A stretch of DNA of 64,000 nucleotides from Opisthocomus hoazin (lineage: Eukaryota; Chordata; Aves; Opisthocomiformes; Opisthocomidae): assembly GCF_030867145.1 (NCBI RefSeq), contig NC_134414.1:76250504-76314503 (forward strand), written 5' to 3'. A program made the translations under genes and the position numbers. Position 1 is the first letter of the stretch, and each line of letters starts with the position of its first letter. Shown here in pieces: positions 1 to 16,838 of the stretch. The notes under the pieces were generated by a model that saw nothing but the letters and a program-made list of their open reading frames with translations, was not told the origin of the DNA and did no database searches.

Positions 1-157
1 AAGTAGACACTGCTCAGCGATGTACCCATGAGCGCATGGACAACAGGCCAGAGAAATGGTCTTTTCCAATGAGGTGAGGTTGCAAAGTGGTGACATGGAG
101 GAGCGTTGATGCCTAATGGTAGACAAAAGTGTCAGTTAAATATATTTAATTTTGAAG
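1..157 (+). other. RNF149: RNF149 intron, 3' part
   Basis: This is the tail of the intron before the penultimate RNF149 coding exon; its start lies outside the window. It ends in an AG at 156-157. The sequence before the AG is A/T-rich with only a weak pyrimidine run, so the acceptor is not strong by eye. The site is chosen because the reading frame that begins right after it matches the RNF149 tail. I see no small RNA gene or repeat in it. Confidence 0.75.
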
Positions 158-353
158 GGGGACCCTGAAGATGTACTTGAAGTTCCGATACCTGAATCAA
201 TAAGTGGCAGTGTTTCAGTCGGAAGTCTGAGTATCGTTTTACAAGATGATGACAGAAATGAAGTAAGCGAATTGTCAGCTTCCTCCACTAATGAATCTGT
301 ATTGCAGTGTACCAGTTTAAAAGAGGACGCAGGTGAAACCACAGCATTACTTG
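158..353 (+). CDS. RNF149: RNF149 penultimate coding exon (cytosolic tail)
   Basis: RNF149 is a membrane-anchored RING-type E3 ubiquitin ligase of the PA-TM-RING family. This exon encodes about 65 residues beginning GDPEDVLEVPIPES and ending KEDAGETTALL plus a split codon. That corresponds to the acidic, serine-rich tail lying after the RING domain in human RNF149, where I recall a similar start, a QDDD-type acidic patch and an ENTALL-type end. The protease-associated domain, transmembrane helix and RING lie upstream, outside the window. The exon is bounded by an AAG acceptor and a strong donor (G, then GTGAGT at 354). Frame is 0 at the start, with one base carried into the next exon. The tail is low-complexity and acidic, so the call rests on collinear matches and on the neighbouring gene, CNOT11, being the expected one. 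Confidence 0.88.
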
Positions 354-739
354 GTGAGTAACATTGTAGTTTTATCACTTGACCATCCTTAGCACCATTC
401 ATTGCATTAGAAGAAGCCGTTTTCTAAGTGATGTTACTGGTGTTAGTATTGCACTACGGACCAGACCGAGCCGTGTCACTACTGATGTTCAGAAAATACA
501 AGCAGGTAGATTTTGAGAGAATTCTGTTGAGCTGGAGAAAATTGGTCTTGAGATGGGGGGGGAGAAAAAAAAAAGATGTAAACAGTGTCTTAGGAGGATT
601 ACTTACACAGAGAATCTTGAGAACCTTAGGTATATATGGATATGAAATTTGTTGCCCAAGTTTGGATTAATGGAACGGATAAAATATATTAAACTGGTAA
701 ATCAACAAGCAATTTTTTTTTCTAATTCCTGGCTTCTAG
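354..739 (+). other. RNF149: RNF149 last intron
   Basis: This 386-nt intron runs from a GTGAGT donor to a TTCTAG acceptor at 734-739. Just upstream of the acceptor is a T-rich tract at about 713-721. I looked for a C/D snoRNA because human RNF149 hosts SNORD89, but saw no convincing C box and D box pair here. Small poly-G and poly-A runs occur at about 556-572. Confidence 0.8.
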
Positions 740-798
740 ATGTGGCTGTCAGTAATAACCGGCATGGAGAACATCTGTCTAATGGAAGTTCCCACTGA
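740..798 (+). CDS. RNF149: RNF149 last coding exon and stop
   Basis: The split codon (G at 353 plus AT at 740-741) gives Asp. The exon then encodes 18 more residues, ending NGSSH, before TGA at 796-798. The segment with NNRHGEHLSNG matches the position and pattern of the human C-terminus, which ends in a short arginine-histidine-glycine rich peptide. This exon is too short to appear as an open reading frame by itself. It is supported by the in-frame join across the 386-nt intron, the polypyrimidine-AG acceptor, and a stop codon at the same relative place as in human. The RNF149 tail in this window is therefore about 84 residues. Confidence 0.85.
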
Positions 799-3700
799 AA
801 TGCTTCGTGGAAGAGATGTTGAATAGACTGTTGAAGAACTGTTATTTTTTATTTAATTAGTATGGACTTTCATCTAGTTAATAGAAAAAATAACAATGTA
901 AATTATTTTACCTTTCAAACTTTTCTAGCTGGTGTTCCAAAAGGGCTAATAACTAAGAATTTTGTACGCAGGAGGATTTCATAAAATCTCCTCTGGATGT
1001 CTCATCCTGAAAAAAGATGCAATAACCCTTTTTCTGTAAGCGTTGTTACAATGTCGTTGTGTTCCAGAGGGCTGTAACAAAGATGAAGACTAGGCAGTGA
1101 AAACAATGTAGAATGTCTAACGGATAAATGTTTTGGATGCACTATTTACATTCAGTATGTACACATGGAGAACACTTACAAGACTACAAGTATTAAAATG
1201 TTCTGGATCTATTGTAATTGGAGATGGATGTTCTTAGGAAAGACAAAATCTAACCTTGAAGGAACCAAATAACTTAATGGATATGTTGCATATCCTTTTT
1301 TGTGTGATGAAAAAATTGCTAGTTGTAACTTTCCTTACATGTAACGAATACTGATTTGATCTTGTAATGTGTTCTACTCAGAGTGGATGCTGAGAGAAAA
1401 GGCGACTTCCTCCATCTCGCTAGTTTTTATACTGAATTTGGCAGTAATAGGTTGTGCTAGGTGGTCTTCACGTGCTGAGCATGTAGACTTATTTAGGTAT
1501 ATGCACACTGGTTACCTCGTTCAATCTTAAACTCAGTAGAACAGAGGTAAAGGGCTAATTATGGCTAAAATGTATTTATTAGTCTATTTATAAGAATTTA
1601 CTTAATTCCTTCTTAGTCCTGCTCCCGTGCTGTCCCACTTTGTTATGTACAAATTGAAACTGTTTCTTAAGATCTACAAAGTCTGGTTTTGTTTTTTTTC
1701 TTCTCCTTTGCATAGAGATGCTGGAATTCTTCTCTTGGTTATTCCACATTAGGCGTTTTGGCTGGGTTTGCCATTAGCTCTTATTCCTTTCTTTTAGATT
1801 AGCAGTATTGTGCCTTATAGTAAAACACTTAAGAAACCTGAAGCATCTGAGAGTGAATATAAACCCTGGCATCTCCCATTATGACCTCTTATTCAAATAT
1901 TTATATACTGTAAGTGGTATAAGGAATTGCTAAACTGTTTTGTAAAGAAATATGTATATTTAAAACACTACTTATTAAGAGTGTTAAGTGAATTGTTTAG
2001 GATTTTAGCATTGTCATGTTATAAATAATATGCTATATTCCTCAATTTTCTTTTGTAAAGCTGTTATTACAGGTTGCTTAAAACAGTGTCTTTTACTAGA
2101 CATTTGTTTTAGAGTGCATTTTGTTTTTAAAATGTATATTTGGAATGTTTTTAAGAAAATATGCAATTCTTTTTCTAACTTATATTGAGCTTCAATAGAA
2201 GCAATAACTTTTTTTAATTTTAGAATGAATGTTCCAGAAATGACAGAGGTTTCAGCTGGGGAAATATATCTGAACTTCTACTTTGCAGAGCAGGTGTTTC
2301 ACCTAAATTTCCTGCAAAATATTCCTATTAATGCCTACTTTAAAAAAAAAAAAGTCTGCCTCTTCCCTGTAGGCGTGTAACTTTTAGGTTTACTGGAAAA
2401 TTGTCAGGTTGTAGTTCTGATGTCACCAGCAGGTGCAAGTTTTTGTGATGCCTTTATCTTACAAGAAGCACATGAGATTGGAATATGACTGGTCAACCAT
2501 CTCCAAAACGGAACAACTGAAAAAACAACCCACATCTAAACCAAACAATGGATAGGGACATTTATGTCTTCGAAAGAAGCTTATCAACACTTCCAGAACT
2601 GCCTTTCTAACTATCTCTTCAATATTGAAATCTAAGTCTTCTCCCTCTTCCTTAACACAAAACTGAACATTGATGTAGTACCTGTTGAGAGGGTTTAAAC
2701 TCTAGCTCAAGGAGGAACCGAAAGGCGTTGTCAAGAGAAGTCTTGTCAGTCTGTGGATTGTGTCTTGCTGATACCTGCAGCGCAATATTCATGCTGGAGG
2801 GGAGAAATGTGGTAAGTGCTTCGGCCTTTACGCAATGCTTGTAAACACAAAAGCTTTTTTTAAGAATCAGAGCTGAGAGCTGGAAGAAAAGCTTAAGAAC
2901 CTGCAGATTGAAAAGTGTGCTTATAGAATCTGAAGTGTAAGTACATACATAATGACTTAATACATGATGACTTAAGTAATGACTTAGAAAAATACCCAAG
3001 TATGAAGATGCCTGGAGTATGTTTCTAGCACTGGCACTGTACCAGTTTCGTTTCAGCCTTTCACAAGCGTAGTTACAGTTGTTTCAGTCGAACTGGCTTG
3101 CGCGTAGTTCGTCTCTGATAGAGTGAGGTCTCGTAAGGCCAGCTGTGGGGCTGAGGAATGATGACAATAAAAGGCCGAATTGCAGTGCCTCCAGCATGCA
3201 GTTTGCTCTCCTTGGGAGCACCATGACAAAAATCTTCCGAAGCGAATCACTAGTCTGACCTCAGTCAGAACGCTGGCACGTGTTCGTGAAAAGCTGTAGG
3301 CTAAGAAGTGCGGGACAGGAAAGAGACAATCTATGGAGCTTGAAACGGTAGCAAGAGAGGATTAGAAATGTGAAGCTTATCCCCTACTGTTATAACTCGG
3401 ATCAGTTACTTTCAGAGTAAATGGGTGTAAGCAGCTATAGGTAAATGGAGTTTCCCAGGCTTTTCTGAGCTAGACCTGCTATATTGGATCAAACTGGTAT
3501 TTCTAGTTTCTAGCACTTAAACTAACCAAAGTTTATATGAAGGTCAGAACCAAGGAGTCTTTCCCTGCTATGAGTGTTTTGGCAGAACAGGTGCCTTGTG
3601 ACTCCCTTCCCTGCTGTTTGGAGAATCTTTAATCTGCCTCTTCTGTTTAGGCTGTGCCCTGCCTAATGCAGGGGTTCCTTCTGCCCAACCCCCTCAGCCC

Positions 3701-5625
3701 CATCTCTGGCTGTTCCTAGCTGCGCGTGTCGCATAAAATGCGCCGGAGCTTGTCCGAGCCCTCTGTCTGTCAGCTGCGCTGGAATCGGGCAGAGGGCTTC
3801 TTACTGGTGGTGTTCCTGCGGTGCGGTCGCACAGAGCTGAGGCCCCGTGCCCACATCAACCAGACAGCCCACCGGTGGTGACACTGAATAAATCAGATGG
3901 GGGAGATCTCTAGCCAGGGCTGGGGGATGTTGTAGAATGAGTTTTGTGAGTATTGTCTTCAGCGCTGTGGCTTTGTTAGCTCTGCTGTTAGGGAAGACAT
4001 TTGTAAAGCTCAAGTGACTTTGAAAAGGAGCTATGAACATGTCAAAATGGATGGGTGTTTAAAGTGAAGCTAGAGGCCCTCTTTGTTCAGAAATCTTAGT
4101 TTATTAATAATAGTCTACAAATGCCAAATTGGGGAATAAATTTGAGAGTAAAGAACTCTTTAAAACTAGCTTCAGCTTTCAGACTGGATAGCAAGCAAAA
4201 ATGGACCGTAGACATTTTGGGTTTAGATGCATGTTAATAGTGAGCTTAATTACCCGCAGTACCAGTTTAACTAGAAAATTTGGATTTTTTTGTTAACTAC
4301 CCCTAGACCAGATTCTTCTTTGGCTCTAGGCAATACTTGGAAGAGATTCTTTGCATGTACTAGGGAATTTTGATTAGATAGCAGTAACTTCTTCCCCCTG
4401 CCCCTTATCCCCTGAGCATGTGAATGTAGTCCAGTAACCTGTTGCCAGTAATTAGTGCTGAATTCTGGAGGTGTGCCAGAGGAGTTGTAGGATAATTTAA
4501 CTACAGTGAGTGGGAATGCTTTTAATCCATGCTGACTTAATAAATTGGGCACTGGCATATTCCTGCCAAAGCTGGCCTGTTATACTTTGGGAATTCCAGT
4601 CCTGTGCCAGGCTGTAACTGGCACAGAGAAACACCAGTGCAACAACTTTATCAAACATGCAAAGGCTTTTTTTATTAATAACTTCTTGCTTCAGGAGTGG
4701 TTCTCCTGGTCTTGTGCCTGGCCTGCTAAGCTTTTGCTATGAGTAGCCAGTCGTAGTTGTGTGGAGAGGAGCCCAGTAAGGGTGTAGCGATGGTGACTCC
4801 TCTTCCTCTGCCCTGTGGCTCAGAGGGCATCTGGGGCAGAGACGGTACCTACGCTTGCAGGTTCTGATGAGCTCGATCAGAAGCGAAAGGTGTTGGGTTT
4901 ACATTATGATGGCAACAGATAGGACACAACAGGTTGGGCTGATTATTTAGCTGCCCTGTAAGAACAGACTTCTGTCTAGACAAGTCTGGACAGGCAACTG
5001 CTGTCAGCAATGCCAACTGTACTTTGAAGTATACACCAGTAGGTTAAGAATGGCATTCTGAATTTGTGGAATATTTTTCAGTTGTTGCCACAAAGTGTAA
5101 TAAAGATACGGTTTTGTTACACATCAGCATCCCAAGTGTTTGATAAAACTGGGAACTCTTGCTCAACAGAGTCTTCAGCACCCTGAATCAAGCCAGTAAC
5201 GGTGATACTGTGGTGGTGGTTAGGTGGGTGCTAAGGTGTTTTGTTCGCTTTTTGTGTGTCTGGGGGGAGGGTTGTTTTGGTTTTGTTGGGCTTTTTTGTG
5301 GGGTGGCTTTTTTGAGTGGAGAGGTTGCATGTGTAGTTTTCATTGGTTTGATTTTCAGCGCTCAGCACTGAATGCAGTGTTTGTGCTGGATGAAGATACT
5401 GAGATCTGTAAGAATGTGCTGAAACCTATTTAGGGAGTCAGCTGGCAATATCTCGTTGTGTTAACCTGGAGGAAAGGGAGTTCTTAGTGTGAGCTGCTGG
5501 GTGAATCAAACAGTGTTGGCAGCTTGACAAGAGACCATTCTCTTCTGTACATCTCCCTTCAGCCGCTGCGCTGGGCGAGACTTCGCACAATGGCTTGGAC
5601 CAGCTTAATACCTTGCTGCTACAAG

Positions 5626-5643
5626 GAGAGAGAGAGAGAGAGA
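5626..5643. repeat. (GA)9 microsatellite
   Basis: Nine perfect GA units lie within the presumed RNF149 3' UTR. It is short and possibly length-polymorphic. Confidence 0.9.
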
Positions 5644-6634
5644 AGGCCTTACTGGTTTCCTTCTCTGCTCCATTTACTTGGCTCTGTCTCACATTCAGAT
5701 TAAGAGTATTGGATAATCTAATTCAGCTGAAGTGGCAGAAAATGAAATCTATCAAAGCTGTGTTTTGACGAGCTGGGAAACTGAATATCCTTCCTGTGCA
5801 ATTGGCTGAGTTTTGGAGCTGGGCTAAGGGGATGAGGAGGTAGGGTGGAAGAGGGAAGAGCAAGACTCTCCCCTTGGGTAAGCTGAAGAGATGCAGTTTT
5901 AAAATAGGGCCATGGTGAATTACAATTCCTGAAATGGAAGACAGCAGCAGTATATTGGTTTTTTTTTTACCAGAACGGTTGTAAAAATTGTAACATCTCT
6001 TCTGTCCTGGAGAGTGACCTTTACTAGATGTGTTCTTTTCTCTCATAGGTGGTGTGTGAAGATTTGGGAATTGGAATTTTAGATTAAACATGCACAAATC
6101 AAGCTGAAGGCTTTTGATTTTGTTCAGTATGGGTCCTGATGTCTCTCCTCATATCCTGCTGTATTGCAAAACTTGATTTGAGAAAGTTTTAAAAGTAGAA
6201 TGTCTTTATAATTGCATGTGTTTGTGTGAAGAATGCATTGCCTGGAAAATGTCCACTGTACTTCCCATGGGACCTGAAGCTACTTTTCACCATCTGAAAC
6301 ATAGTGATGATAGTGCATTTTAAAATGAGCATATCCTATTTAATTCAGAAGAGCAAAATAATTTGAGTTTCCATTGTTTTGTTACTCTGAAGCTTAAGTC
6401 CAAAACTTTGATGCCAGTTACTTCCTGTGTAAACATAACTGCAGAGAACCATTTGAACTTGCTAGTCTGTCAACACTATCCACAATTGACTGTCTTTTAT
6501 GGTAACCTTATACTGACTTGGTTGCATTGTTTGGATTAAGCACTGGGCTATGTCTTTTCCATTGTGTATGTACAACTGTAAGAATGTCAAGTTATGCATT
6601 GTTGTAACTTAATGGCTAAAAGCCCAAATTCCAT

Positions 6635-6640
6635 AATAAA
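6635..6640 (+). terminator. RNF149: Candidate RNF149 polyadenylation signal
   Basis: A canonical AATAAA is followed 20-70 nt later by a G/T-rich stretch (about 6678-6710), the usual arrangement of a cleavage signal and downstream element. It is the last such combination on the plus strand before the convergent gap. It is one of several candidates. Confidence 0.5.
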
Positions 6641-6660
6641 TTATACAGCCATTTTAAAAA

Positions 6661-8884
6661 GCAGTGTCTGAGAAGCTTGAGGGTTTTGTTTTCTCTGCTA
6701 TGCTTGTGTAAATGGATCTGAGCCACTCGCATAGCACAGCACAAAGCAAGCTTAGCTTCATGCTGGGTCACAAAGGGGGAGACCCTGTCTGCATGCGGTA
6801 GAGTTTCTCCGTGTAACCCACAGCTGGGTACGGTGGGTTAGCCTTGCCTGGCTGCTACATGCCCACCCAGCTGCTCTCACTCCCCTGCTGCTGTAGGACA
6901 GGGGGAGAAAATAAGATGGAAGAACTCATGGGTCAAGATAAACAGTTACTGCAGGCAAAAGAGACTTGATGAAGACTTTGATTTATTACCATTTAAAAAT
7001 AGAGTAGCATGGTGAGAACAAGGACAAAACTGAAACCGCCTTTCTTTCCCCCAGTCTCCCTAGGCTCACCTTTATTCCTCCTCTCCTGCCTCCCTGTGCT
7101 GTGTGTGGTGGCAGGGGGCTGGTGAAGGAGAGCTGGGGGTCAATGCACAACGTTTGGTTTCCGCTGATCCCTCCTCCCACTATTCCCCTGCTCCAGTGTG
7201 GGGTCCCTCCCAGGGGCTGCTGTTTCCCAGAAGGCCACCCTGAACCCCCCCCTTCCCTCCTGCCAAGCAAGCCCAGCAGAAGCATACAGCAGATCCAGTA
7301 ACAACAAGTGTGAGTGTTTTCAGTAATGCACTGTGCCTATCTCCCCAGTACAGAAATACATTACAGAAGTACCTGTGATAAAAATTGTAAGACTGTTTCT
7401 TGATAATTTTTTTCAGTTACAGGACAAATCCACGGAGTAGGGATTTATGTATGTTAGTACAACTCAAGCAAATACTGGGAAGAGGCAGAGCAGCTAGGCT
7501 TTTGCTATAGCATCATAGTAGCAACCTCTTTTTTGGCAAGGACTAAACTCTATTAAAGTAATTCTATAAATCATCGGGTACATTGCAATGCCTTGAAGCA
7601 GTGGTAATCATTTTTTTTGATGGAGCCTATTACTTTGTCTACAAGCTCCAAACAAAAGCCTGTATATAAAGTGGGGGTTTTTTAACCGTGGTTTTGAAAA
7701 GTGTTATTAGTACATAGAAGATACTCAGATTGTACTTCAACTTTTATTAGATGTAAAGCATTAAGGTACAAATCCAGTGCCCAAGCCAGGTTAACTGTTG
7801 CTGCTAACAGTAACTTACAGCAACTGTCTTGGGCTTCAGAAGGAATGTCTAGAACTGGAACAGACCTTAAATAAATGCTACTTTAGTTGGCCTAATACAT
7901 CTAAACTTTGGGAAGCTATACAAGTCTAACCCCTAATGACCAGAGAACACTGCTCACAGGACTTCTTACCAAAAGACTATACTGCATGAGATGAGATCAA
8001 TTGGATTTTCAATCCAAGCAATTTATCAACTTCAAATTACTTGGAAAGAAAAAGCCAAAAGACAGCCTTGGCCTTGCATTATTGATCTTGCACCTCATAA
8101 AAATTTGAGAAGCAGATGCAGATTTAAAACAGCTTTCATTTATCAAGCAGCATTAAACTAGGAGTAGCTAGCTTTTCAAGTTCTTTTCCTTTTCAGTGTC
8201 AGGGCTTAAACAGCAGCAGCTATTCTGCTATCAGCTTAGAATAATAGTTTAATAGGTACCTACCCCAGTTTCCCCAACACCTGGCCTCTAACACCTGAAT
8301 GGTACCAACTACAGACTTTAGCAGGGCTTAGATTTTGGTAGCCACAGAGTAACTGCCTGCACAAGTTTTGAAGTGAGAAGCAGCTCATTACTTGGATTTT
8401 TATGGAAGAAACGGGACTATCTTTCCTCAGTGAAACATTCTTGCAAGCATGAAATAGGTGCAGTACTTCAACCACTGATAGATGGGGCCAGTATTCTGGA
8501 CAAATTCAGTGGTCTTGAGAGAGAACACCACTCTGAGCCTGCAGCACCCAACCCTTTATTTCTGCCGTGTAAAGATGAGCCTGTAGCTCTTCCTAGACAT
8601 CAAGACAGACTTTCCCTTACTCACTGAAACCAGCAGGCATCTTTAGAAGCTGTATCCAGCTTCTAGGTCTCACATGGTAAACAAAGGGCAAACGGGAATT
8701 GAAGTTACTTACCTTGATACAAGTTGACTTTTGGACACAAAGACAAGGAGTGCCAGGTTCATTTGCTGCGAAAGGGCAAGTATCACTTACACCCCTGCTA
8801 GAATTAGAACCCGTATGACATACAGAACTTAACCCATAGTCAAAAATAGTGTAAGGCCTAACACATTTCACAAACTCAAGCATA
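6661..8884. other. Intergenic gap between converging RNF149 and CNOT11
   Basis: I see no gene or recognisable repeat here. There is a C-rich patch at 7040-7270 with many CCTCC and CCCC runs, and AT-rich sequence elsewhere. Minus-strand AATAAA hexamers (TTTATT on the plus strand at 6982, 7071, 7743 and 8555) mean the CNOT11 transcript could extend further left than drawn. Transcripts of the two genes may overlap at their 3' ends. Confidence 0.6.
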
Positions 8885-9071
8885 TGTATCAGAAAAAACA
8901 TTATTTATTGTTTAAATGCATAAAATGCTATTTATAATGTATTACACCATTAGTCCAGTGATTTAAGTTTAAAATATACAAGTAATTGGTATAGAACAAT
9001 GGCAGGGTTTGGTGGTTTTTTTTGGTTTTTTGTTTGTTGTTTTTTTCCCCCCCCCCAGTGACACAGTGGTT
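8885..9071 (-). other. CNOT11: CNOT11 3' UTR (shortest form)
   Basis: This segment runs from the stop codon to the nearest plausible cleavage site. In transcript sense it starts with A-rich sequence, then a run of ten G (9047-9056), then a long A/C-rich stretch (about 9010-9046). The homopolymer runs are good candidates for length variation and for sequencing error. Confidence 0.45.
8904..8909 (-). terminator. CNOT11: Candidate CNOT11 polyadenylation signal
   Basis: An AATAAA on the minus strand, about 165 nt after the CNOT11 stop codon, would give a short 3' UTR ending near 8885. Further signals lie downstream at 8555-8560 and 7743-7748, and another overlaps the stop codon itself (9071-9076), so usage is uncertain. 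Confidence 0.45.
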
Positions 9072-12071
<3,000 letters not shown>

Positions 12072-13269
12072 TTAGACATGTGATATTAGTTTATTCCCAG
12101 TCACGTCATACAGAGGTGACTTCTGACAGCTTCCACAGACGTATTTCTAATAATTTAAAATTTCTTGAAAAAAGTTTTGGACTCTTAGTGAACTCTGACA
12201 CAGTACAGAAGCCGAGTCAGACTGGTTTCTAGTGTATCTGACACACCTACAAACATTTGCTATATTACACAAACAAGTCAATGATACCAGTTTCTAATTT
12301 ATGATGAAGCCCCCAAGCTGTCCAAGTACCGAGATTCTTCTGCAATAAGCACTGCAATACAATTTTGCTCATTAGTATTTGAATTTCAGGTACTTAATCT
12401 AGATGATGAACTCCTTCCTTAAGTATAAAACCGGAATAACTCCTTTATTAGGGCAAAAGATCACTTTCCTTAGTTGCTTCGGATCCAAATTTTAGTCCTG
12501 GGAACTGTAGTAATACGAACCTCTACAGCTCAAAAGAGACCCTGACTAGATGAAAACAGTAACTAGAGATTAATGATGTGCAATAATCCCAGAAGCTTCT
12601 TACTACAGAAGAATTGGAGAACTATCGGATCAAAGAATGGTATTAGTGTATTTTTAAGGGTTAACAAAGCACACCTATTTGTGGTTTAACAATACTGACT
12701 GCTAAAGTATTTTAGCTGCCACTGTTTGTTAATTCAAAAAGCAATACAGCTCTCAGATAAAAACATATGCTAAATGTAGAACTGCTATAAAGTTACAACA
12801 GAATTTCACCAAAGTAACTAACTGCAGTCCTATCTCAAGTAGCGAAAGGGGGGACAATAGAGAAACCAGTGCATGTTTTAGACATTTCAGTTCCAAGTTT
12901 TTCTCTCATTTCACTTAAAAATCAGTGTCTCGCTGTTTGTGCTGACAGTCATTTTGCAGTTTGAGAGAAGTTGTTCCTACAGTAGTTACACTGTGGGAAA
13001 ACCAGCATGCCTGACTGGCAGCGTAGCTATCCCGGACAGGAGTAAAAGCTCTTCTCTTAGCACTGTTTCTCCATGTTGTGATCATCAGCCCAGCTTCAGG
13101 GCAGTAACTGCTGTCAGTCTGCACCAGTAGGGAGGTATTTACATCAGCAATGTTTCTTTCCCCAAGTGATATTTACAGTGCAACTCAACTCTGCTGCAAA
13201 GAGACTGCTGAGCAAGGCTGATGTGGTAGTTCACATCCAGTAATTGCCAAGAAATGGAAGAAAGTAAGT

Positions 13270-13888
13270 GGGAGACATGTCCCAGGTGGCCAAGAAGGCC
13301 AACGGCACCCTGGCTTGTGTCAGGAACAATGTGGCCAGCAGGAGCAGGGAGGTGACCGTGCCCCTGTACTTGGCACTGGTGAGGCCACACCTCGAGTGCT
13401 GTGTTCAGTTTTCAGCCCCTCACTACAAGGAGGACATTGAGGGGCTGAAGCGTGTCCAGAGAAGGGCAGCGAGGCTGGTGAGGGGTCTGGAGAACAAGTC
13501 TTATGAGGAGCAGCTGAGGGATCTGGGGTTGTTTAGACTATGGGAGAGGAGGCTGAGGGGGGACCTTATCGCTCTCTACAGCTACCTGAAAGGAGGTTGT
13601 AGTGAGGCAGGTGTTGGTCTCTTCTCCCAGGTAACTAGCGATAGGATGAGAGGCAATGGCCTCAAGTTGCACCAGGGGAGGTTTAGATTGGATATTAGGA
13701 GAAATTTCTTTACTGCAGGAGTGGTCAGGCATTGGAACAGGCTGCCCAGGGAGGTGATGGAGTCCCCATCCCTGGAAGTGTTTAAAAAAACGTGCAGATT
13801 GGCACTTCAGGTTATGGTTTAGCAGGCATGGTGGTGTTGGGTGGATGGTTGGACTTGATCTTAGAGGTCTTTTCCAACCTATGACTCT
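13270..13888 (+). mobile_element. CR1 LINE, 5'-truncated, antisense in CNOT11 intron 5
   Basis: This is the 3' end of a CR1 retrotransposon: the C-terminal part of the reverse-transcriptase ORF followed by the 3' tail. From 13268 to 13822 the frame is still open for 184 codons. It carries the usual CR1 landmarks [29 protein letters not shown] and HWNRLPREV. The tail ends with the typical TCTTTTCCAACCTATGACTCT-like terminus. The open frame suggests a moderately young copy, but it lacks the endonuclease and most of the RT, so it cannot move by itself. It belongs to the same subfamily as the copy at 16213-16481. Confidence 0.93.
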
Positions 13889-14779
13889 ACTTTCGGGGTC
13901 TGCGGGGATTAGCTGTCTGAGAAATTTTCCCATTGAAGGGGCTAGCATTCAGTTAAGAAAATGGATTGTACCAACAGGCAGAAGTTAGTCCCAATGAAGA
14001 CAAGGCATGAATGTAAAGCAGAATGGCTATTTAACAACGCCACCTTTTGTTCACTTAAGCTGCATCAAGAATGCAAGTTGCATTTAAACAGACTAGCCGT
14101 GTGGCATTAACTTTTTGTGGAGGATTCTCACAATAACTGCCCTTTGTCCCACCATAGTCTTCCACACAAGCATACCTCAAGAAGGATCAAAATTAACATT
14201 TCCAGATGTCCTAATAAAACCCAACTGCTACCTCACTTGAAAGAGAACACAGAAGCCAGAGACGAGGCTAATTTTTAAGATACGAAAAAAGAATGTGAAT
14301 TCTTCATCAGGAATGACTAAATTTGACCCATTACAGGGAGTGACAGTCACTACAGTGACAAAACCATACACACATCCAGTAACCGGTCATTTTGCAAGTC
14401 AGTAACTAAACCTGCAGCTTCCTGGGATGTAGGACATGTACTTGCAGCGAAATTTATATATTAACCAGGAAGCTTATGTCTGAATAAAACTTTACACACA
14501 CTACGGATTGCAATGAGAGCCTCCCTGAAGTGATAACCATTTTAAATACTGTTTTGAGCTGAACATATCAAACAGTTCGATAAAATGATTTTCTAGTGAT
14601 TAGCAACTCCAGCTGAAGTTATCCACAACACAGTATGTATTCCCCCATTATTTTCAAAGTAGAAACACTTTGCTAATATTAAAGAGTACCACAGGGTTTT
14701 CTCTGAACAAGCCTCTCCATTCTTGGAGCAGGGACTGAAAGATTAACTAGCATAGCACCTGTGGAAGAAATATGCTTTT

Positions 14780-14985
14780 TACGATACCTGATATGGTACA
14801 ATATGGTATGTTAAAATCAATTACTATAAAAGTATATTCACTTTAATATTTAAAACATATAGTATTAAATATATTTAAATATTTTTCATAATATTTACTA
14901 TAATCTTAAATAGTCAATATGTAAAGTATTTAGTGATTATATAAAATAAGTAATTAATATAAAGCATAATATATATGCCTCCACC
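14780..14985. repeat. AT-rich low-complexity stretch
   Basis: About 200 nt is made almost only of A and T, with many TATTTAAA- and ATATAT-like words, in CNOT11 intron 5. There is no regular repeat unit. It might be a matrix-attachment or easily melted region, but nothing beyond composition supports that. Confidence 0.6.
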
Positions 14986-15613
14986 ATCACATCTTTTCTG
15001 GGAATCATGAGGTTTTTTTCCTGTTAAGTTACAGTTTTGCTACTGCTAATAGGAAGCTGTTAACATTACAGTAATATTTTAAAATAGCACTGCTGTAAAC
15101 AGGAACTTAAAAGTTGGCAGCATTCTCTGAATTTAGCACTGAAGATGTTAGAGACATTCAATTCTTTATTAACAATCCACAGCTAACTTCACAGATCTAA
15201 TCTGGACTAAAATAAGAGGTTTTTTCCATAACTACAGGTACCACCAATAATGAACTACATGAAAAGCAAGTAAAGCCTTTAGGAAAGTAACATGCTTAGA
15301 CAGTCCAGTAGTCACAGAAAGGAACAAAAGCACTCTCCTCCTCTGCAGGATTAACCAGAGCATGTAAAGTCTTCTTATTAGAAGAGTATTAAAAAACTGA
15401 AACAACACAAACAGCATAGAGAAATTGAAGAGGGAAAGATAGTTTAATACTCTTTTCCTTCACTGTAATCTGACTAGTCATTTCATCTATTCCTGTTACT
15501 TTTGGTAGTCTTTGGAATGCATCCGAATACAGCCTCACAATCACTTTTAATAACTTTTCAGTTATTTATTTTACATACTTCAGGAAACCTTCTTAGATTT
15601 GAGATAGTACTCA

Positions 15614-16838
<1,225 letters not shown>

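Larger units (their letters stand above)
799..6660 (+). other. RNF149: RNF149 3' UTR (extent inferred)
   Basis: The sequence after the stop is AT-rich, has only short chance ORFs, and contains no repeat I recognise, which fits a long 3' UTR. The distal end is inferred from an AATAAA at 6635-6640 with a G/T-rich region after it. Earlier hexamers (ATTAAA at 1192-1197, AATAAA near 3168, 3885, 4134 and at 5099-5104) could make shorter isoforms. A GC-richer patch with several CpGs lies at about 3710-3850. RNA data would be needed to say how much of this is really transcribed as UTR. Confidence 0.5.

Noticed and set aside
354-739. Possible snoRNA in the RNF149 intron, because human RNF149 hosts SNORD89
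   Set aside because: No RTGATGA box paired with a CTGA box and terminal stem was found. The host intron may lie upstream of the window.
13268-13822. A 184-codon ORF that could be taken for a gene
   Set aside because: It is the C-terminal end of a CR1 reverse-transcriptase ORF inside a truncated retrotransposon.
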